DNA from: Flavobacterium subsaxonicum WB 4.1-42 = DSM 21790
Lineage (GTDB): Bacteria > Bacteroidota > Bacteroidia > Flavobacteriales > Flavobacteriaceae
DNA: 64,000 nt
Reading direction: 5' to 3'
Assembly: GCF_000422725.1 (NCBI RefSeq)
Contig: NZ_KE383911.1
Coordinates: forward strand, 62,001-126,000
Part shown: positions 50,946 through 59,724 of the stretch, piece by piece
How positions within the stretch are numbered: the stretch's first letter is position 1
Layout of the letters: each line of letters opens with the position of its first letter
Translations under genes and position numbers: made by a program
Notes under the pieces: generated by a model
What the model saw: only the letters and a program-made list of their open reading frames with translations
Told to the model about the DNA's origin: nothing
Databases searched by the model: none

Positions 50946-52463
50946 TTACTTTTGGGCAGTTTCTAAACTTGTAAGGCCAAGCACCTTGTTAGAATGTTCT
51001 CTTACCTTAGCAAGCAGCTCAGGGTTTTTGTTCAGTTCCTGTCCGTACGATGGTATCATGGCTTTTAGTTTATTCTGCCATTCCGGAGTATTGATCTGGT
51101 TAGGGAAACAACGGGCAAGGAGGTCGGCCATAATAGATACCGCCGTACTCGCTCCCGGAGAAGCCCCCAAAAGCACTGCAAGTGTACCATCGGCACTGTT
51201 TATTACCTCGGTACCAAACTCCAGCTTACCGCCTTCTTTTTCGTCTTTTTTAATAACCTGTACACGCTGCCCTGCCGACTCTAACACCCAGTCCTGCATT
51301 TTAGCATCCGGTATGTACTCCCTCAATGCATCAAGCCTGTCTTCTTTAGACTGTGTAACCTGCTGTATAAGGTATTTGGTTAGCGGTATGTTGTGGTAGC
51401 CTGCTGCCAGCATTGGCATAATATTGTTAGGGCGTATAGACGTTGCAAGGTCAAAATACGAGCCCTGTTTTAAAAATTTGGTGCTAAACCCTGCGTAAGG
51501 GCCAAACAGCAATTCTTTTTTACCGTTTATCATTCGGGTATCTACGTGCGGAACAGACATTGGCGGTGCGCCAACCGATGCCTTGCCGTATACCTTGGCG
51601 TTATGTTCTTTAATAACCTGCTCGTTAACGCATTTTAGCCATTGCCCGCTTACCGGGAAACCGCCAAAACCTTTACCTTCAGGAATATCGGCTTTTTCAA
51701 GCAGGTGAAGCGATCCGCCGCCTGCGCCAATAAATACAAAAGTGGCGTAAGAGCGCGTTTTTTCGCCTGTATTTAAGTCTTTTATTTTAAGTTTCCATTT
51801 GTTGCTACCGCTTTTAGAACGGCGCATGCTAACAATTTCGTGGCCAAAATGCATATCTACATTAGGCTGTTTAGCCAGCCACGCAAACATATCGCGGGTT
51901 AGCTCGCCAAAGTTAACATCGGTACCAATAGGCATGTTAGTGGCAGCAATAGGGTCGTTTTCGTTACGGCCCTTCATAACAAGGGGCATCCACTCTTTTA
52001 TAGTCGTGGGGTCTGTACTAAAATCCATCCCCTGAAAAAGCGGGAATTGAGTTAGTGCCTCATGCCTTTTTTTAAGATATTCTACATTTTCCTGTCCCCA
52101 TACAAAACTCATGTGCGGTATGCTGCGCACAAAGTCTTCCGGCTTATTAACCAGCTGCTTTTCTACCAGGTAGGCCCAAAACTGCTTAGACACCTCAAAC
52201 CATTCGGCTATTTTAACCGCCTTAGAGGTATCTATGCCGCCGTTGGCGGTTTCCGGTGTATAATTAAGCTCACAAAAGGCAGAGTGCCCTGTACCCGCGT
52301 TGTTCCATGCATCAGAACTTTCGGCGGCAGCCACATCAAGCCTTTCATAAATACTAATTTTTACCTGTGGCATTAATTCTTTAAGAAACATGCCTAATGT
52401 AGCGCTCATTATGCCGGCGCCTATTAGAACCACTTCTGGTTCCTGTGGGGTGGTTGTGGACAT
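50946..52463 (-). CDS. mqo: Malate:quinone oxidoreductase
   Basis: FAD enzyme at the inner membrane that oxidises malate to oxaloacetate and reduces menaquinone. 505 residues from ATG at 52463; the in-frame Met at 52484 lies in the -7 box. FAD-binding VVLIGAGIMSATLGMFLKEL at the N terminus, CELNYTPETANG (~54), GAGGGSLHLLEKA (~250) and GASPGASTAVSIMADLL near the C terminus. Takes the place of NAD malate dehydrogenase in the TCA cycle or works alongside it. Single gene with its own promoter and terminator. Confidence 0.96.
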   Translation of the reverse strand: MSTTTPQEPEVVLIGAGIMSATLGMFLKELMPQVKISIYERLDVAAAESSDAWNNAGTGHSAFCELNYTPETANGGIDTSKAVKIAEWFEVSKQFWAYLVEKQLVNKPEDFVRSIPHMSFVWGQENVEYLKKRHEALTQFPLFQGMDFSTDPTTIKEWMPLVMKGRNENDPIAATNMPIGTDVNFGELTRDMFAWLAKQPNVDMHFGHEIVSMRRSKSGSNKWKLKIKDLNTGEKTRSYATFVFIGAGGGSLHLLEKADIPEGKGFGGFPVSGQWLKCVNEQVIKEHNAKVYGKASVGAPPMSVPHVDTRMINGKKELLFGPYAGFSTKFLKQGSYFDLATSIRPNNIMPMLAAGYHNIPLTKYLIQQVTQSKEDRLDALREYIPDAKMQDWVLESAGQRVQVIKKDEKEGGKLEFGTEVINSADGTLAVLLGASPGASTAVSIMADLLARCFPNQINTPEWQNKLKAMIPSYGQELNKNPELLAKVREHSNKVLGLTSLETAQK

Positions 52464-52481
52464 TATATTAGTTTGAAAATA

Positions 52482-52489
52482 CAAATTTA
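52482..52489 (-). promoter_or_regulatory. -7 box of mqo
   Basis: Minus-strand TAAATTTG, 19 bp before the ATG at 52463. It excludes translation from the upstream Met. Confidence 0.6.
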
Positions 52490-52566
52490 CTCTGAAAGTG
52501 TGTAAAAATTATCATAATTACAATAGTACCTTTATCAGGGTATCACTTTTACGAATAAGCGAATAA

Positions 52567-52983
52567 TTATCGGTTATTTTTTTGCACTAAATAATCTTGT
52601 AACAATATTGTTGCAGAAATTTCATCAATAAGCGCTTTATCCTGACGTTGTTTTTTCTTCAGGCCGCTATCAATCATCGTCTGAAATGCCATTTTACTGG
52701 TAAACCGCTCATCTACCCTAACAACGGGCATATCGGGAAAATTCTCGGTAAATTTAAGCGTAAAAGCATTGATAATATCGGCACTTTGCGAGGGTTGCCC
52801 GTTCATTTGCTTAGGCTCGCCAATAAGCACTTTTTCTACTTTTTCTTTAGCAAAATAAGTTTTTAAAAATGCAATAGCCGTTTCAGACGGTATAGTGGTT
52901 AACCCCGATGCTATTATCTGCATTTCGTCGGTAACCGCAATGCCGGTACGCTTTTGGCCGTAGTCTATAGCTAAGATTCTCAT
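52567..52983 (-). CDS. ruvX: RuvX/YqgF putative Holliday-junction resolvase
   Basis: 138 residues, RNase H-like fold. First Asp in ILAIDYGQKRTGIAVTD, then VEKVLIGEPKQMNG (~61), VDERFTSKMA (~92) and a final Asp in KALIDEISATILLQDYL. In bacteria it is implicated in 16S rRNA 5'-end maturation as well as junction resolution. It stands between mqo and a methyltransferase, separated by a repeat. Confidence 0.94.
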   Translation of the reverse strand: MRILAIDYGQKRTGIAVTDEMQIIASGLTTIPSETAIAFLKTYFAKEKVEKVLIGEPKQMNGQPSQSADIINAFTLKFTENFPDMPVVRVDERFTSKMAFQTMIDSGLKKKQRQDKALIDEISATILLQDYLVQKNNR

Positions 52984-52990
52984 TGTTTTT

Positions 52991-53086
52991 TAGTTTAAAG
53001 TTTCAGGCTTAAAGTTTCAGGTTGCCAAAATTGCTATTACGCACTAACGTTAAAAACAACTTTAAACCTGAAACTTTAAACTTTCT
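52991..53086. repeat. Inverted repeat of the AGTTTAAAGTTTCAGG type
   Basis: Left side AGTTTAAAGTTTCAGG with a second copy CTTAAAGTTTCAGGTT (52992-53023). Right side AACTTTAAACCTGAAACTTT at 53059. It fills the interval between the methyltransferase stop and ruvX start and provides the stop codon of the former. Confidence 0.75.
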
Positions 53087-53810
53087 TTCCTACGCGCAAA
53101 AGTAACGGAAAAGTTACACTCTTATCGCCTTTCTCCCAGCTTTGTTGCAGCTCTTGCCTAATAACATCTATGGGGCTGCTGCCATTCTTTTTAATGTAAT
53201 GCTGGGTAGCACTCCATGTTTCTAAATAGCCAATTAACTGCTCAATAGTCCACGTAAAGTGGTTGGTAAACGTTTGCACCTCAAGCTCGTTGAAGGGGAA
53301 AGGTATAGTAGTATACTTTTCGTCGAGGTAGCGACGTTCGGCATCCCAATACGGGCCAACAATGTCGTAATAAAATTTATCCAATATCACATCGGTATCG
53401 GCATTTGTATTAAAAAGCCCATAGCCCAAAACGGCAAAAATGCCATCGGGTTTTAGTATGCGGTAAACCTCTTTATAAAAAGCATCAAAATCGAACCAGT
53501 GTATGGCCTGGGCCACGGTAATAAGGTCGAACTGGCTTTCGCCGAAGCCCGTCTCCTCTGCCCTTTCTACCTTATAGGTTATGTTAGGTGCAGGGGTGGC
53601 ATTTTGCAATTGCTTTTCGCTAATATCGGTACCATATACCTCTTTAAAGTAGTTGGCTAATTGGGCAGCTACCTGCCCGTTACCGGTTGCAACATCAAGC
53701 GCAGCGGTTTTATTTGTGGTTAACGATGCTATGTAGGCTATCATTTCGGGCGGATAATACGGCCTGAATTGTGCGTATGCTTTTGCCTGTGCAGAAAAAT
53801 TGTCTTTCAT
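53076..53810 (-). CDS. SAM-dependent methyltransferase (class I)
   Basis: 244 residues, methyltransferase type 11 fold. Motif I ALDVATGNGQVAAQLA (~38), an acidic residue after strand 2 (VYGTDIS), motif III LITVAQAIHWFDFD (~96) and a C-terminal cap of mixed helix. Similar small proteins act on unknown metabolites. The last codons (G-K-K-V) and TAA lie within an intergenic-type repeat. Confidence 0.88.
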   Translation of the reverse strand: MKDNFSAQAKAYAQFRPYYPPEMIAYIASLTTNKTAALDVATGNGQVAAQLANYFKEVYGTDISEKQLQNATPAPNITYKVERAEETGFGESQFDLITVAQAIHWFDFDAFYKEVYRILKPDGIFAVLGYGLFNTNADTDVILDKFYYDIVGPYWDAERRYLDEKYTTIPFPFNELEVQTFTNHFTWTIEQLIGYLETWSATQHYIKKNGSSPIDVIRQELQQSWEKGDKSVTFPLLLRVGKKV

Positions 53811-53923
53811 TGCTGTGGTTTAAACGTAAAGATAAAAAATGTTTGCCTAACACGTATTTATAATTTTTAACGTTAATGTTGTGATTTTAGCCGTAAACAC
53901 TAAAGTTAATTTAACCATATTAG

Positions 53924-53931
53924 TATCTTTG
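53924..53931 (+). promoter_or_regulatory. -7 box of dapD
   Basis: TATCTTTG followed by C, 19 bp upstream of the ATG at 53950; consistent with TAnnTTTG. No clear -33 element. Confidence 0.6.
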
Positions 53932-53949
53932 CACCACCTAACAATAGCT

Positions 53950-54765
53950 ATGAACACTTTACAACCCATTATTGAAAACGCGTGGGATAACCGCGCCCTG
54001 CTGCAGGAAGAAACCACTACTAATGCCATTCGCGAAGTTATAGAACTGCTCGATACAGGAAAACTACGCGTTGCCGAACCTGTAGAAGGCGGCTGGCAGG
54101 TTAACGAGTGGGTTAAGAAAGCTGTGGTAATGTACTTTCCTATCCAGAAAATGGAAACCCTTGAAGCGGGTATCTTTGAATATCATGATAAAATGCTGCT
54201 TAAGCGCAACTATGCCGAAAAAGGCATTCGTGTTGTGCCTAACGCCGTGGCACGCTATGGTGCTTACATATCATCTGGCGTTATATTAATGCCAAGCTAT
54301 GTAAACATTGGCGCTTATGTAGACGAAGGTACTATGGTAGATACCTGGGCTACAGTAGGCAGCTGTGCACAAATTGGCAAAAACGTACACCTTAGCGGTG
54401 GCGTGGGCATTGGCGGCGTTTTAGAGCCACTACAGGCTGCCCCCGTTATTATAGAAGACGGTACCTTTATTGGCTCGCGCTGTATTGTTGTAGAGGGTGT
54501 TCGTGTTGAGGCCGAAGCGGTTCTTGGCGCCAACGTATGCCTTACTGCATCTACAAAAATTATAGATGTTACCGGAGACGAACCTGTAGAGATGAAAGGT
54601 ATTGTACCGGCACGCAGCGTTGTTATACCGGGTAGTTATACTAAAAAGTTTGCCGCCGGAGAATTCCAGGTGCCCTGCGCCCTTATTATTGGCAAACGTA
54701 AACCATCGACCGATTTAAAGACTTCGCTAAATAACGCCTTAAGGGAATACGACGTAGCGGTTTAA
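53950..54765 (+). CDS. dapD: Tetrahydrodipicolinate N-succinyltransferase
   Basis: Succinylates tetrahydrodipicolinate on the route to meso-diaminopimelate and lysine, feeding peptidoglycan. 271 residues from ATG at 53950, which removes a 23-residue non-conserved extension that overlaps the promoter. N-terminal helical domain, then a left-handed beta-helix with hexapeptide repeats (VNIGAYVDEGTMVDTWATVG, IGKNVHLSGGVGIGGVLEPL) and C-terminal IIGKRK. The next gene, a glycosyltransferase, begins 10 bp later, so dapD is likely the first gene of an envelope operon. Confidence 0.95.
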   Translation: MNTLQPIIENAWDNRALLQEETTTNAIREVIELLDTGKLRVAEPVEGGWQVNEWVKKAVVMYFPIQKMETLEAGIFEYHDKMLLKRNYAEKGIRVVPNAVARYGAYISSGVILMPSYVNIGAYVDEGTMVDTWATVGSCAQIGKNVHLSGGVGIGGVLEPLQAAPVIIEDGTFIGSRCIVVEGVRVEAEAVLGANVCLTASTKIIDVTGDEPVEMKGIVPARSVVIPGSYTKKFAAGEFQVPCALIIGKRKPSTDLKTSLNNALREYDVAV

Positions 54766-54775
54766 CCACCAATAA

Positions 54776-56626
54776 ATGAGCGGTAACACCACTAAAATAT
54801 CTGCCCTTGCCATTGTTTATAACGAGGAGCACAACATAAGGGAGTACCTGGAAAACATGTCGTTTGCCGACGAGATCGTTGTGGTAGACTCTTTTAGTAC
54901 AGATAAAACTCCGGAAATTATAAAATCAGAATACCCGCATGTAAAATTTTACCAGCGGGTATTCGACGATTTTTCCAGTCAGCGTAACTATACGCTGCAA
55001 CTGGCAACACACGATTGGGTGGTGTTTTTTGATGCCGATGAAAGGGTATCTAAAAAAGGCGCCCAGGAAATTGTTGCCAAAGTAAACAGCCAACCCGAAG
55101 AGGTTGCCTTTTTTGTTAAGCGTACCTTTTTTTACGAAGGTAAACGCTTAATAAACAATATTTTTAATACCGATAAGACCGTAAGGCTCTTTAGGCGTTC
55201 TAAATGCCACTACTCGCAAAAGCTGGTACACGAAAAGCTGAATATTAACGGCAAAACAGGCGGTTTAAAGGCTGCTATAGACCACTATTCTTTTAAAACC
55301 AAAGAAGAGTTTTTAAACAAGCGCCTTATGTATTCTAAGCTAAAAGCCAAAGAGCTCTTAGATAAGGATATTAAACCTACTACTTATCATTTTAAGATTC
55401 GCCCTAAGTTCAGGTTCTTTAAATATTACATTTTAAAACTTGGCGTGCTTAACGGCAGGCGCGGTTATGATATTGCGCATATTTTAAGCATGGACGAGTA
55501 CATGCGCTATGTGTATCTAAAAGAAATGCAGAGTGCCGATGGTTTTGTAAAAAAACTGCGCATACTGGTTATTCAGCAAAAAATGATTGGCGATGTATTG
55601 GTTAGCACCATTATTTGCAACAACCTTAAGGCTGCGTATCCACAGTCTGAAATTGAATACCTTATCTACCCTTTTACCAAGCCGGTAGTAGAGAACAACC
55701 CTTTTATTGATAAGATAGTGTTGTTTGAAAACACGTATCGCGAAAGTAAATGGCTGTTCTTTAAATTCCTGTTCAACATCCGTCATGAAAAATACGATAT
55801 TGTAATAGATGCGTATGGCAAGCTGGAAAGCAACCTTGTTACGTTATTTTCGGGTGCCGAAAAACGCATTGGCTATGGCGAAAAAGAAAAGCTATTGGCA
55901 TATAATGTTCAGGTGGCGCACCCTCACATACCCAAAAGTACCGATGGCCTTGCTATAGAACGCCGCGAAAATTTGTTTAAAGATTTAATGCACGGCACGC
56001 CTATAGACAACCGCCCTAAGCTTTTTGTTACCGAGGCCGAAAAAGCCAAAGCCACGGCACTGCTACAGTCGCATAACATAAACAGCACTGCCACTAACCT
56101 TATAATGGTTAGCATTTTAGGCAGCGAGGTAAATAAAACCTACCCTATACCGTATATGGTAGAGCTTATTAACTTTATTGCGCAAAAGCCCAATGTAAAA
56201 CTGCTGTTTAATTATACACCGGCACAATCGGGCAAAATTAACGAGATCTATAATTTATGTTCGGCGGAAGCCCAACAAAAAACTGACCTTGATATTATTG
56301 GCAAAGACATTCGCTCTTTTATGGCAATAATGAACGAGTGTACCATGCACATTGGTAACGATGGTGGTGCTATTAACATTGCCAAAGCACTCAACAAGCC
56401 TACGTTTACTATATTTTCGCCGTGGATACAAAAAGAAAGCTGGAGTATTTTTGAAGATGGCACCTTTAACAAAGCGGTACACGTTAACGACTTTTTCCCG
56501 GAGCTAATTGCCAAAAATTCTACCAAAACGCTTAAGAAAAAGTTTGAGCATTTTTACAGTTTCTTAAAACCATCGCTTATATTTGATAGCCTGAACCAGT
56601 TTTTGCAAACGCACCTAAAAAACTAA
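54776..56626 (+). CDS. Fused GT2-GT9 glycosyltransferase for LPS core or glycan
   Basis: 616 residues with two catalytic domains. Residues ~1-245 are a GT2, KdtX/WaaE-like, with ALAIVYNEEHNI, VVVDSFSTDKTPE, FFDADERVS (metal-binding Asp) and a long charged helical end. Residues ~255-600 are a GT9/heptosyltransferase domain (LRILVIQQKMIGDVLVSTII, FSGAEKRIGYGEKE, MHIGNDGGAINIAKAL). In most species the two are separate proteins; here they are one ORF with no frameshift. It couples two sugar additions on the cytoplasmic face. The stop overlaps the next start (TAATG). Confidence 0.9.
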   Translation: MSGNTTKISALAIVYNEEHNIREYLENMSFADEIVVVDSFSTDKTPEIIKSEYPHVKFYQRVFDDFSSQRNYTLQLATHDWVVFFDADERVSKKGAQEIVAKVNSQPEEVAFFVKRTFFYEGKRLINNIFNTDKTVRLFRRSKCHYSQKLVHEKLNINGKTGGLKAAIDHYSFKTKEEFLNKRLMYSKLKAKELLDKDIKPTTYHFKIRPKFRFFKYYILKLGVLNGRRGYDIAHILSMDEYMRYVYLKEMQSADGFVKKLRILVIQQKMIGDVLVSTIICNNLKAAYPQSEIEYLIYPFTKPVVENNPFIDKIVLFENTYRESKWLFFKFLFNIRHEKYDIVIDAYGKLESNLVTLFSGAEKRIGYGEKEKLLAYNVQVAHPHIPKSTDGLAIERRENLFKDLMHGTPIDNRPKLFVTEAEKAKATALLQSHNINSTATNLIMVSILGSEVNKTYPIPYMVELINFIAQKPNVKLLFNYTPAQSGKINEIYNLCSAEAQQKTDLDIIGKDIRSFMAIMNECTMHIGNDGGAINIAKALNKPTFTIFSPWIQKESWSIFEDGTFNKAVHVNDFFPELIAKNSTKTLKKKFEHFYSFLKPSLIFDSLNQFLQTHLKN

Positions 56627-57699
56627 TGTATAAATTTTTACTCTACATAGCCCACCCGTACAGCATACCTATCTGCAAGCCTTTACAGGAAGAAATCCGT
56701 AAACGCGGGTATGATGTGCAGTGGTTTAGCGAACTGGAGTATACCAAAAAATATTTTGAAGATAACGAGCCGGTTTTAAATACCGTTGAAGAAGTACTGG
56801 CTTACAATCCGCATGTGGTGTTAACCGCTACAGATACTGTTGCCGACTTTTTCCCCGGTATTAAGGTGGAAATCTTTCATGGTTTCTCGGCTAACAAAAG
56901 GCCGCTTATGAGCGACCATTTTAAAATTCGCGGTTTTTTCGACCTGTATCTTACCCAAGGCCCCTCTACAACAGAGATCTTTAAGCAACAGGCCGAAAAA
57001 TACGGCTTTTTTGAGGTGGTACAAACAGGCTGGCCTAAGGTAGACCCGCTTTTCCCAATTCAGGAAAAGCCTGCTACAGATAAGCCTGTTATATTAATAT
57101 CGTCAACATTTACTACCCGCCTTAGCCTTGCCAAAAACGATGCTGTTTTTAACGAGATTGCACGCTTGGCCGCTACAGGCAAGTACCAGTTTTTATGTGT
57201 ACTGCATCCAAAACTGGATCAGGAAACCAAGGATAAGTTTATAGGTTTAGAAGGCGATAACTTTAATTACTACGATACCACCAACCTTATTCCGCTGTTT
57301 AAACGCGCCGATATAATGTTTAGCGATACTACGTCGGCTATTATCGAATTTCTGCTACAGCAAAAACCGGTGGTTACGTTTTGCAACAACAAACCGGGTG
57401 ACCATTTAATAGATGTTACCGAAGTTTCTGAAATTGAAGGCGCCATTCAACTGGCACTTACAAAGCCCGCCGCTACTATGGCAGCCATTAAAGATTATGT
57501 GGAGTGGACACACCCCTACTACGACGGTAAATCGAGCGGGCGCATGATTGATGCCTGTATTGCGTTTTTAAATAAAGATAAATCGCATCTTAAACCAAAG
57601 CCGCTAAATCTTGTAAGGAAATATAAAGTTAGGAAACTGCTTAAGTATTTTACCCTAAAAACCTATCGCAGGCCTATAACAGTAAAAGCTACCCGATAG
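56626..57699 (+). CDS. CDP-glycerol glycerophosphotransferase-like enzyme
   Basis: 357 residues, GT-B-like. Sequence resembles the CDP-glycerol:poly(glycerophosphate) family C-terminal part: EIFHGFSANKRPLM (~87), GWPKVDPLF, LCVLHPKLD, and FSDTTSAIIEFLLQQKPVV (~225). Teichoic acid is not expected in Bacteroidota, so the enzyme probably transfers a phospho-polyol or phospho-sugar to LPS or a surface glycan. Starts at TAATG overlap with the fused glycosyltransferase. The last ~40 residues are strongly basic. Its stop codon abuts that of the convergent kinase gene. Confidence 0.82.
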   Translation: MYKFLLYIAHPYSIPICKPLQEEIRKRGYDVQWFSELEYTKKYFEDNEPVLNTVEEVLAYNPHVVLTATDTVADFFPGIKVEIFHGFSANKRPLMSDHFKIRGFFDLYLTQGPSTTEIFKQQAEKYGFFEVVQTGWPKVDPLFPIQEKPATDKPVILISSTFTTRLSLAKNDAVFNEIARLAATGKYQFLCVLHPKLDQETKDKFIGLEGDNFNYYDTTNLIPLFKRADIMFSDTTSAIIEFLLQQKPVVTFCNNKPGDHLIDVTEVSEIEGAIQLALTKPAATMAAIKDYVEWTHPYYDGKSSGRMIDACIAFLNKDKSHLKPKPLNLVRKYKVRKLLKYFTLKTYRRPITVKATR

Positions 57700-58464
57700 T
57701 TATTTCTTCCAGAATTTAAACTGCTTTTTAAGTGCTTTCTTTCGCCAGAATTTTCTTTGAAATTCGGCTGTCTTTTCCCAAAGCAGGGCATTTATCTCGG
57801 CTTCAGGCTTGTTGTACAATTTGGCGTATTCGTTACTCATTACAGCAACCATTTCGGGTTTTGGAGTAAGGCGTTTCAGGTTTTCCATACGCAGTTCAAA
57901 ACTCATGTGGTCATGAAAATTCATACGGTTCAAATCCACTAAATAAAACGCATATTTGCCATCGCCTATCTTCTTAATCAGTGTATTGCCCGGCGAATGA
58001 TCGGTAAACTCAATACCTTTTTCGTGCAGCAAAAAGCTAAAGGCTGTAAACTGGCGTAAAATAGTATCATGATCCGGATAATCAGGCACTTCTACCAGTT
58101 CCCGAAAAGTTAAGTCGGCTACCAGCTGCTCGCTAATGTAGTAGCTGTCTAAAAAGCTAAAGCTGTTGGAGTTTTCAAAATAAGCAATGGGCTGTGGCGT
58201 GCCAATGCCTTTTTCTAAAAGCAGGTTGGCATACTCGTAAGAGCGCCTTGCCTTCGATTTCCTGAAAAACCGATACACAACCTTATTAATAGTATTGGGC
58301 ACCTTAAACGACTTTACGTTAAGCACCAATCCGTTTAGGTTAAAGGTTTTTATTTTGTTGCGCCTGCCGTTTACAAATAAAGTGCCAGTGGTATCAAAAT
58401 TTTCTATAATGCCGGTAATTTCCTTTTGCTGGTTTAAAAATTTTGGGGCGATAACTTTATTCAT
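57700..58464 (-). CDS. LPS/Kdo kinase-like protein (InaA/WaaP/KdkA family)
   Basis: 254 residues from ATG at 58464. Kinase fold of the lipopolysaccharide kinase family: RRSYEYANLLLEKGIGTPQPI, catalytic loop GIEFTDHSPGNTLI (H-S-P-G-N, ~156-170) and YLVDLNRMNF with the metal-binding Asp. Such enzymes phosphorylate Kdo or core heptose. It is convergent with the glycosyltransferase operon and divergent from the GT4 gene, with a -7 box TATTTTTG at 58491-58484 on the minus strand. Confidence 0.85.
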   Translation of the reverse strand: MNKVIAPKFLNQQKEITGIIENFDTTGTLFVNGRRNKIKTFNLNGLVLNVKSFKVPNTINKVVYRFFRKSKARRSYEYANLLLEKGIGTPQPIAYFENSNSFSFLDSYYISEQLVADLTFRELVEVPDYPDHDTILRQFTAFSFLLHEKGIEFTDHSPGNTLIKKIGDGKYAFYLVDLNRMNFHDHMSFELRMENLKRLTPKPEMVAVMSNEYAKLYNKPEAEINALLWEKTAEFQRKFWRKKALKKQFKFWKK

Positions 58465-58483
58465 GTAGCGGTACAATTTTGTG

Positions 58484-58491
58484 CAAAAATA
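58484..58491 (-). promoter_or_regulatory. -7 box of the LPS kinase gene
   Basis: Minus-strand TATTTTTG, 20 bp before the ATG at 58464. Confidence 0.55.
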
Positions 58492-58608
58492 ACCATTTTG
58501 AAATTGAGGCTTTAATTTTATTTAAAAATAGGTTAAGATTGCCGCCCTTATTTGCTGTTTTAGTTGAGTAATTAAATGCTTTTTATATTTTTACACCAAA
58601 TTGATGCA

Positions 58609-59679
58609 ATGAAAAACGTTTTTTTAGAAACGCACAACATAAAAAACCCCGCTACGGGCTTTGGCACCTTTAACCACGGACTGGTTACCGGCCTGAGCCA
58701 TCAGGACTTTGGCGACCTGACCCTTACCCTATGCGCCGAAAACCCGGGCAAGGTAGCGCAGGAGTTTAAAGATAAGTTTAAGTACAAAAAACTTATTGGC
58801 CTCAACAGGTATAAAATGTTCCGAGTACGCGATAAGCACGATTTATGGCATTCGGTTAACCAAAATCTTAAGTTTGAGCCGCATAAGGTAAGCAAGTACC
58901 TGCTTACGGTTCATGATGTTAACTTTGCAGAGGGCATCTCTAAACCCTACACCAACAATAAAAAATACAATACGTTTGTAGAAAAGCTTAACCGCTCTAA
59001 CGCCATTACGTATATTTCTAACTTTGCTAAAGAGCAAACCCACAAATATTTTGATGTGCCCAACGTGCCGGAGTATGTTATTTACAATGGCAACCCGGTT
59101 ACGTTTTTAGAAGACACATCGACCTACAAACCCGAAGTTCCTACAGATAAGCCATTTCTATATTCTATAGGGGATTTTATAGCCAAAAAAAACTTTACAG
59201 CCATTATTAAAATGATGCTGCATGTACCCGGTTTTAATTTGATAATATCAGGCAACAATAATAAGCCTTACGGCGAAGAAGTTAAACAATGTATTATAGA
59301 CAACAACCTGCAGGACAGGGTGTTTTTAACAGGTAAAGTCAGCAACCAGGGCAAGCAGTATTATATGCAGCACTGCAAGGGTTTTGTACTGGCATCTGTA
59401 GCCGAAGGTTTTGGCCTTCCGCCCATAGAAGCCATGAAGTTTGGCAAGCCCATATTTTTAGCCAACAGGGCATCGTTGCCCGAAATTGGCGGCGAACATT
59501 CTTTTTATTGGGATGATTTTGACCCTGAATATATGGCGGCTGTATTGTTTAAAGGCCTCGACGCTTACAACGCCAATAAAGACTTTTACAGCACCGAGTA
59601 TAAAAAACGTGCCGACAGCTTTAACTGGGATACTGCCGCAAAACAATACCTTAAGGTTTACCAATCGCTTTTAAAATAA
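58609..59679 (+). CDS. GT4-type glycosyltransferase
   Basis: 356 residues from the ATG at 58609; the upstream extension to 58576 is not conserved-looking. GT-B fold, glycosyltransferase group 1: donor-site VASVAEGFGLPPIEAMKFGK with the E-x7-E pattern (~273-292), Rossmann start FLYSIGDFIAKKNFTAIIKM (~180), and YLLTVHDVNFAEG in the N-terminal half. Sugar unknown. Likely cytoplasmic, membrane-associated, part of the glycan locus. Confidence 0.88.
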   Translation: MKNVFLETHNIKNPATGFGTFNHGLVTGLSHQDFGDLTLTLCAENPGKVAQEFKDKFKYKKLIGLNRYKMFRVRDKHDLWHSVNQNLKFEPHKVSKYLLTVHDVNFAEGISKPYTNNKKYNTFVEKLNRSNAITYISNFAKEQTHKYFDVPNVPEYVIYNGNPVTFLEDTSTYKPEVPTDKPFLYSIGDFIAKKNFTAIIKMMLHVPGFNLIISGNNNKPYGEEVKQCIIDNNLQDRVFLTGKVSNQGKQYYMQHCKGFVLASVAEGFGLPPIEAMKFGKPIFLANRASLPEIGGEHSFYWDDFDPEYMAAVLFKGLDAYNANKDFYSTEYKKRADSFNWDTAAKQYLKVYQSLLK

Positions 59680-59724
59680 AACACGCTTACAACTAACAAC
59701 TTAGCCCCAACAAAAACAACTTTA

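Noticed and set aside
53881..53949. 23-residue N-terminal extension of DapD
   Set aside because: It overlaps the -7 box at 53924-53931 and has no family similarity.
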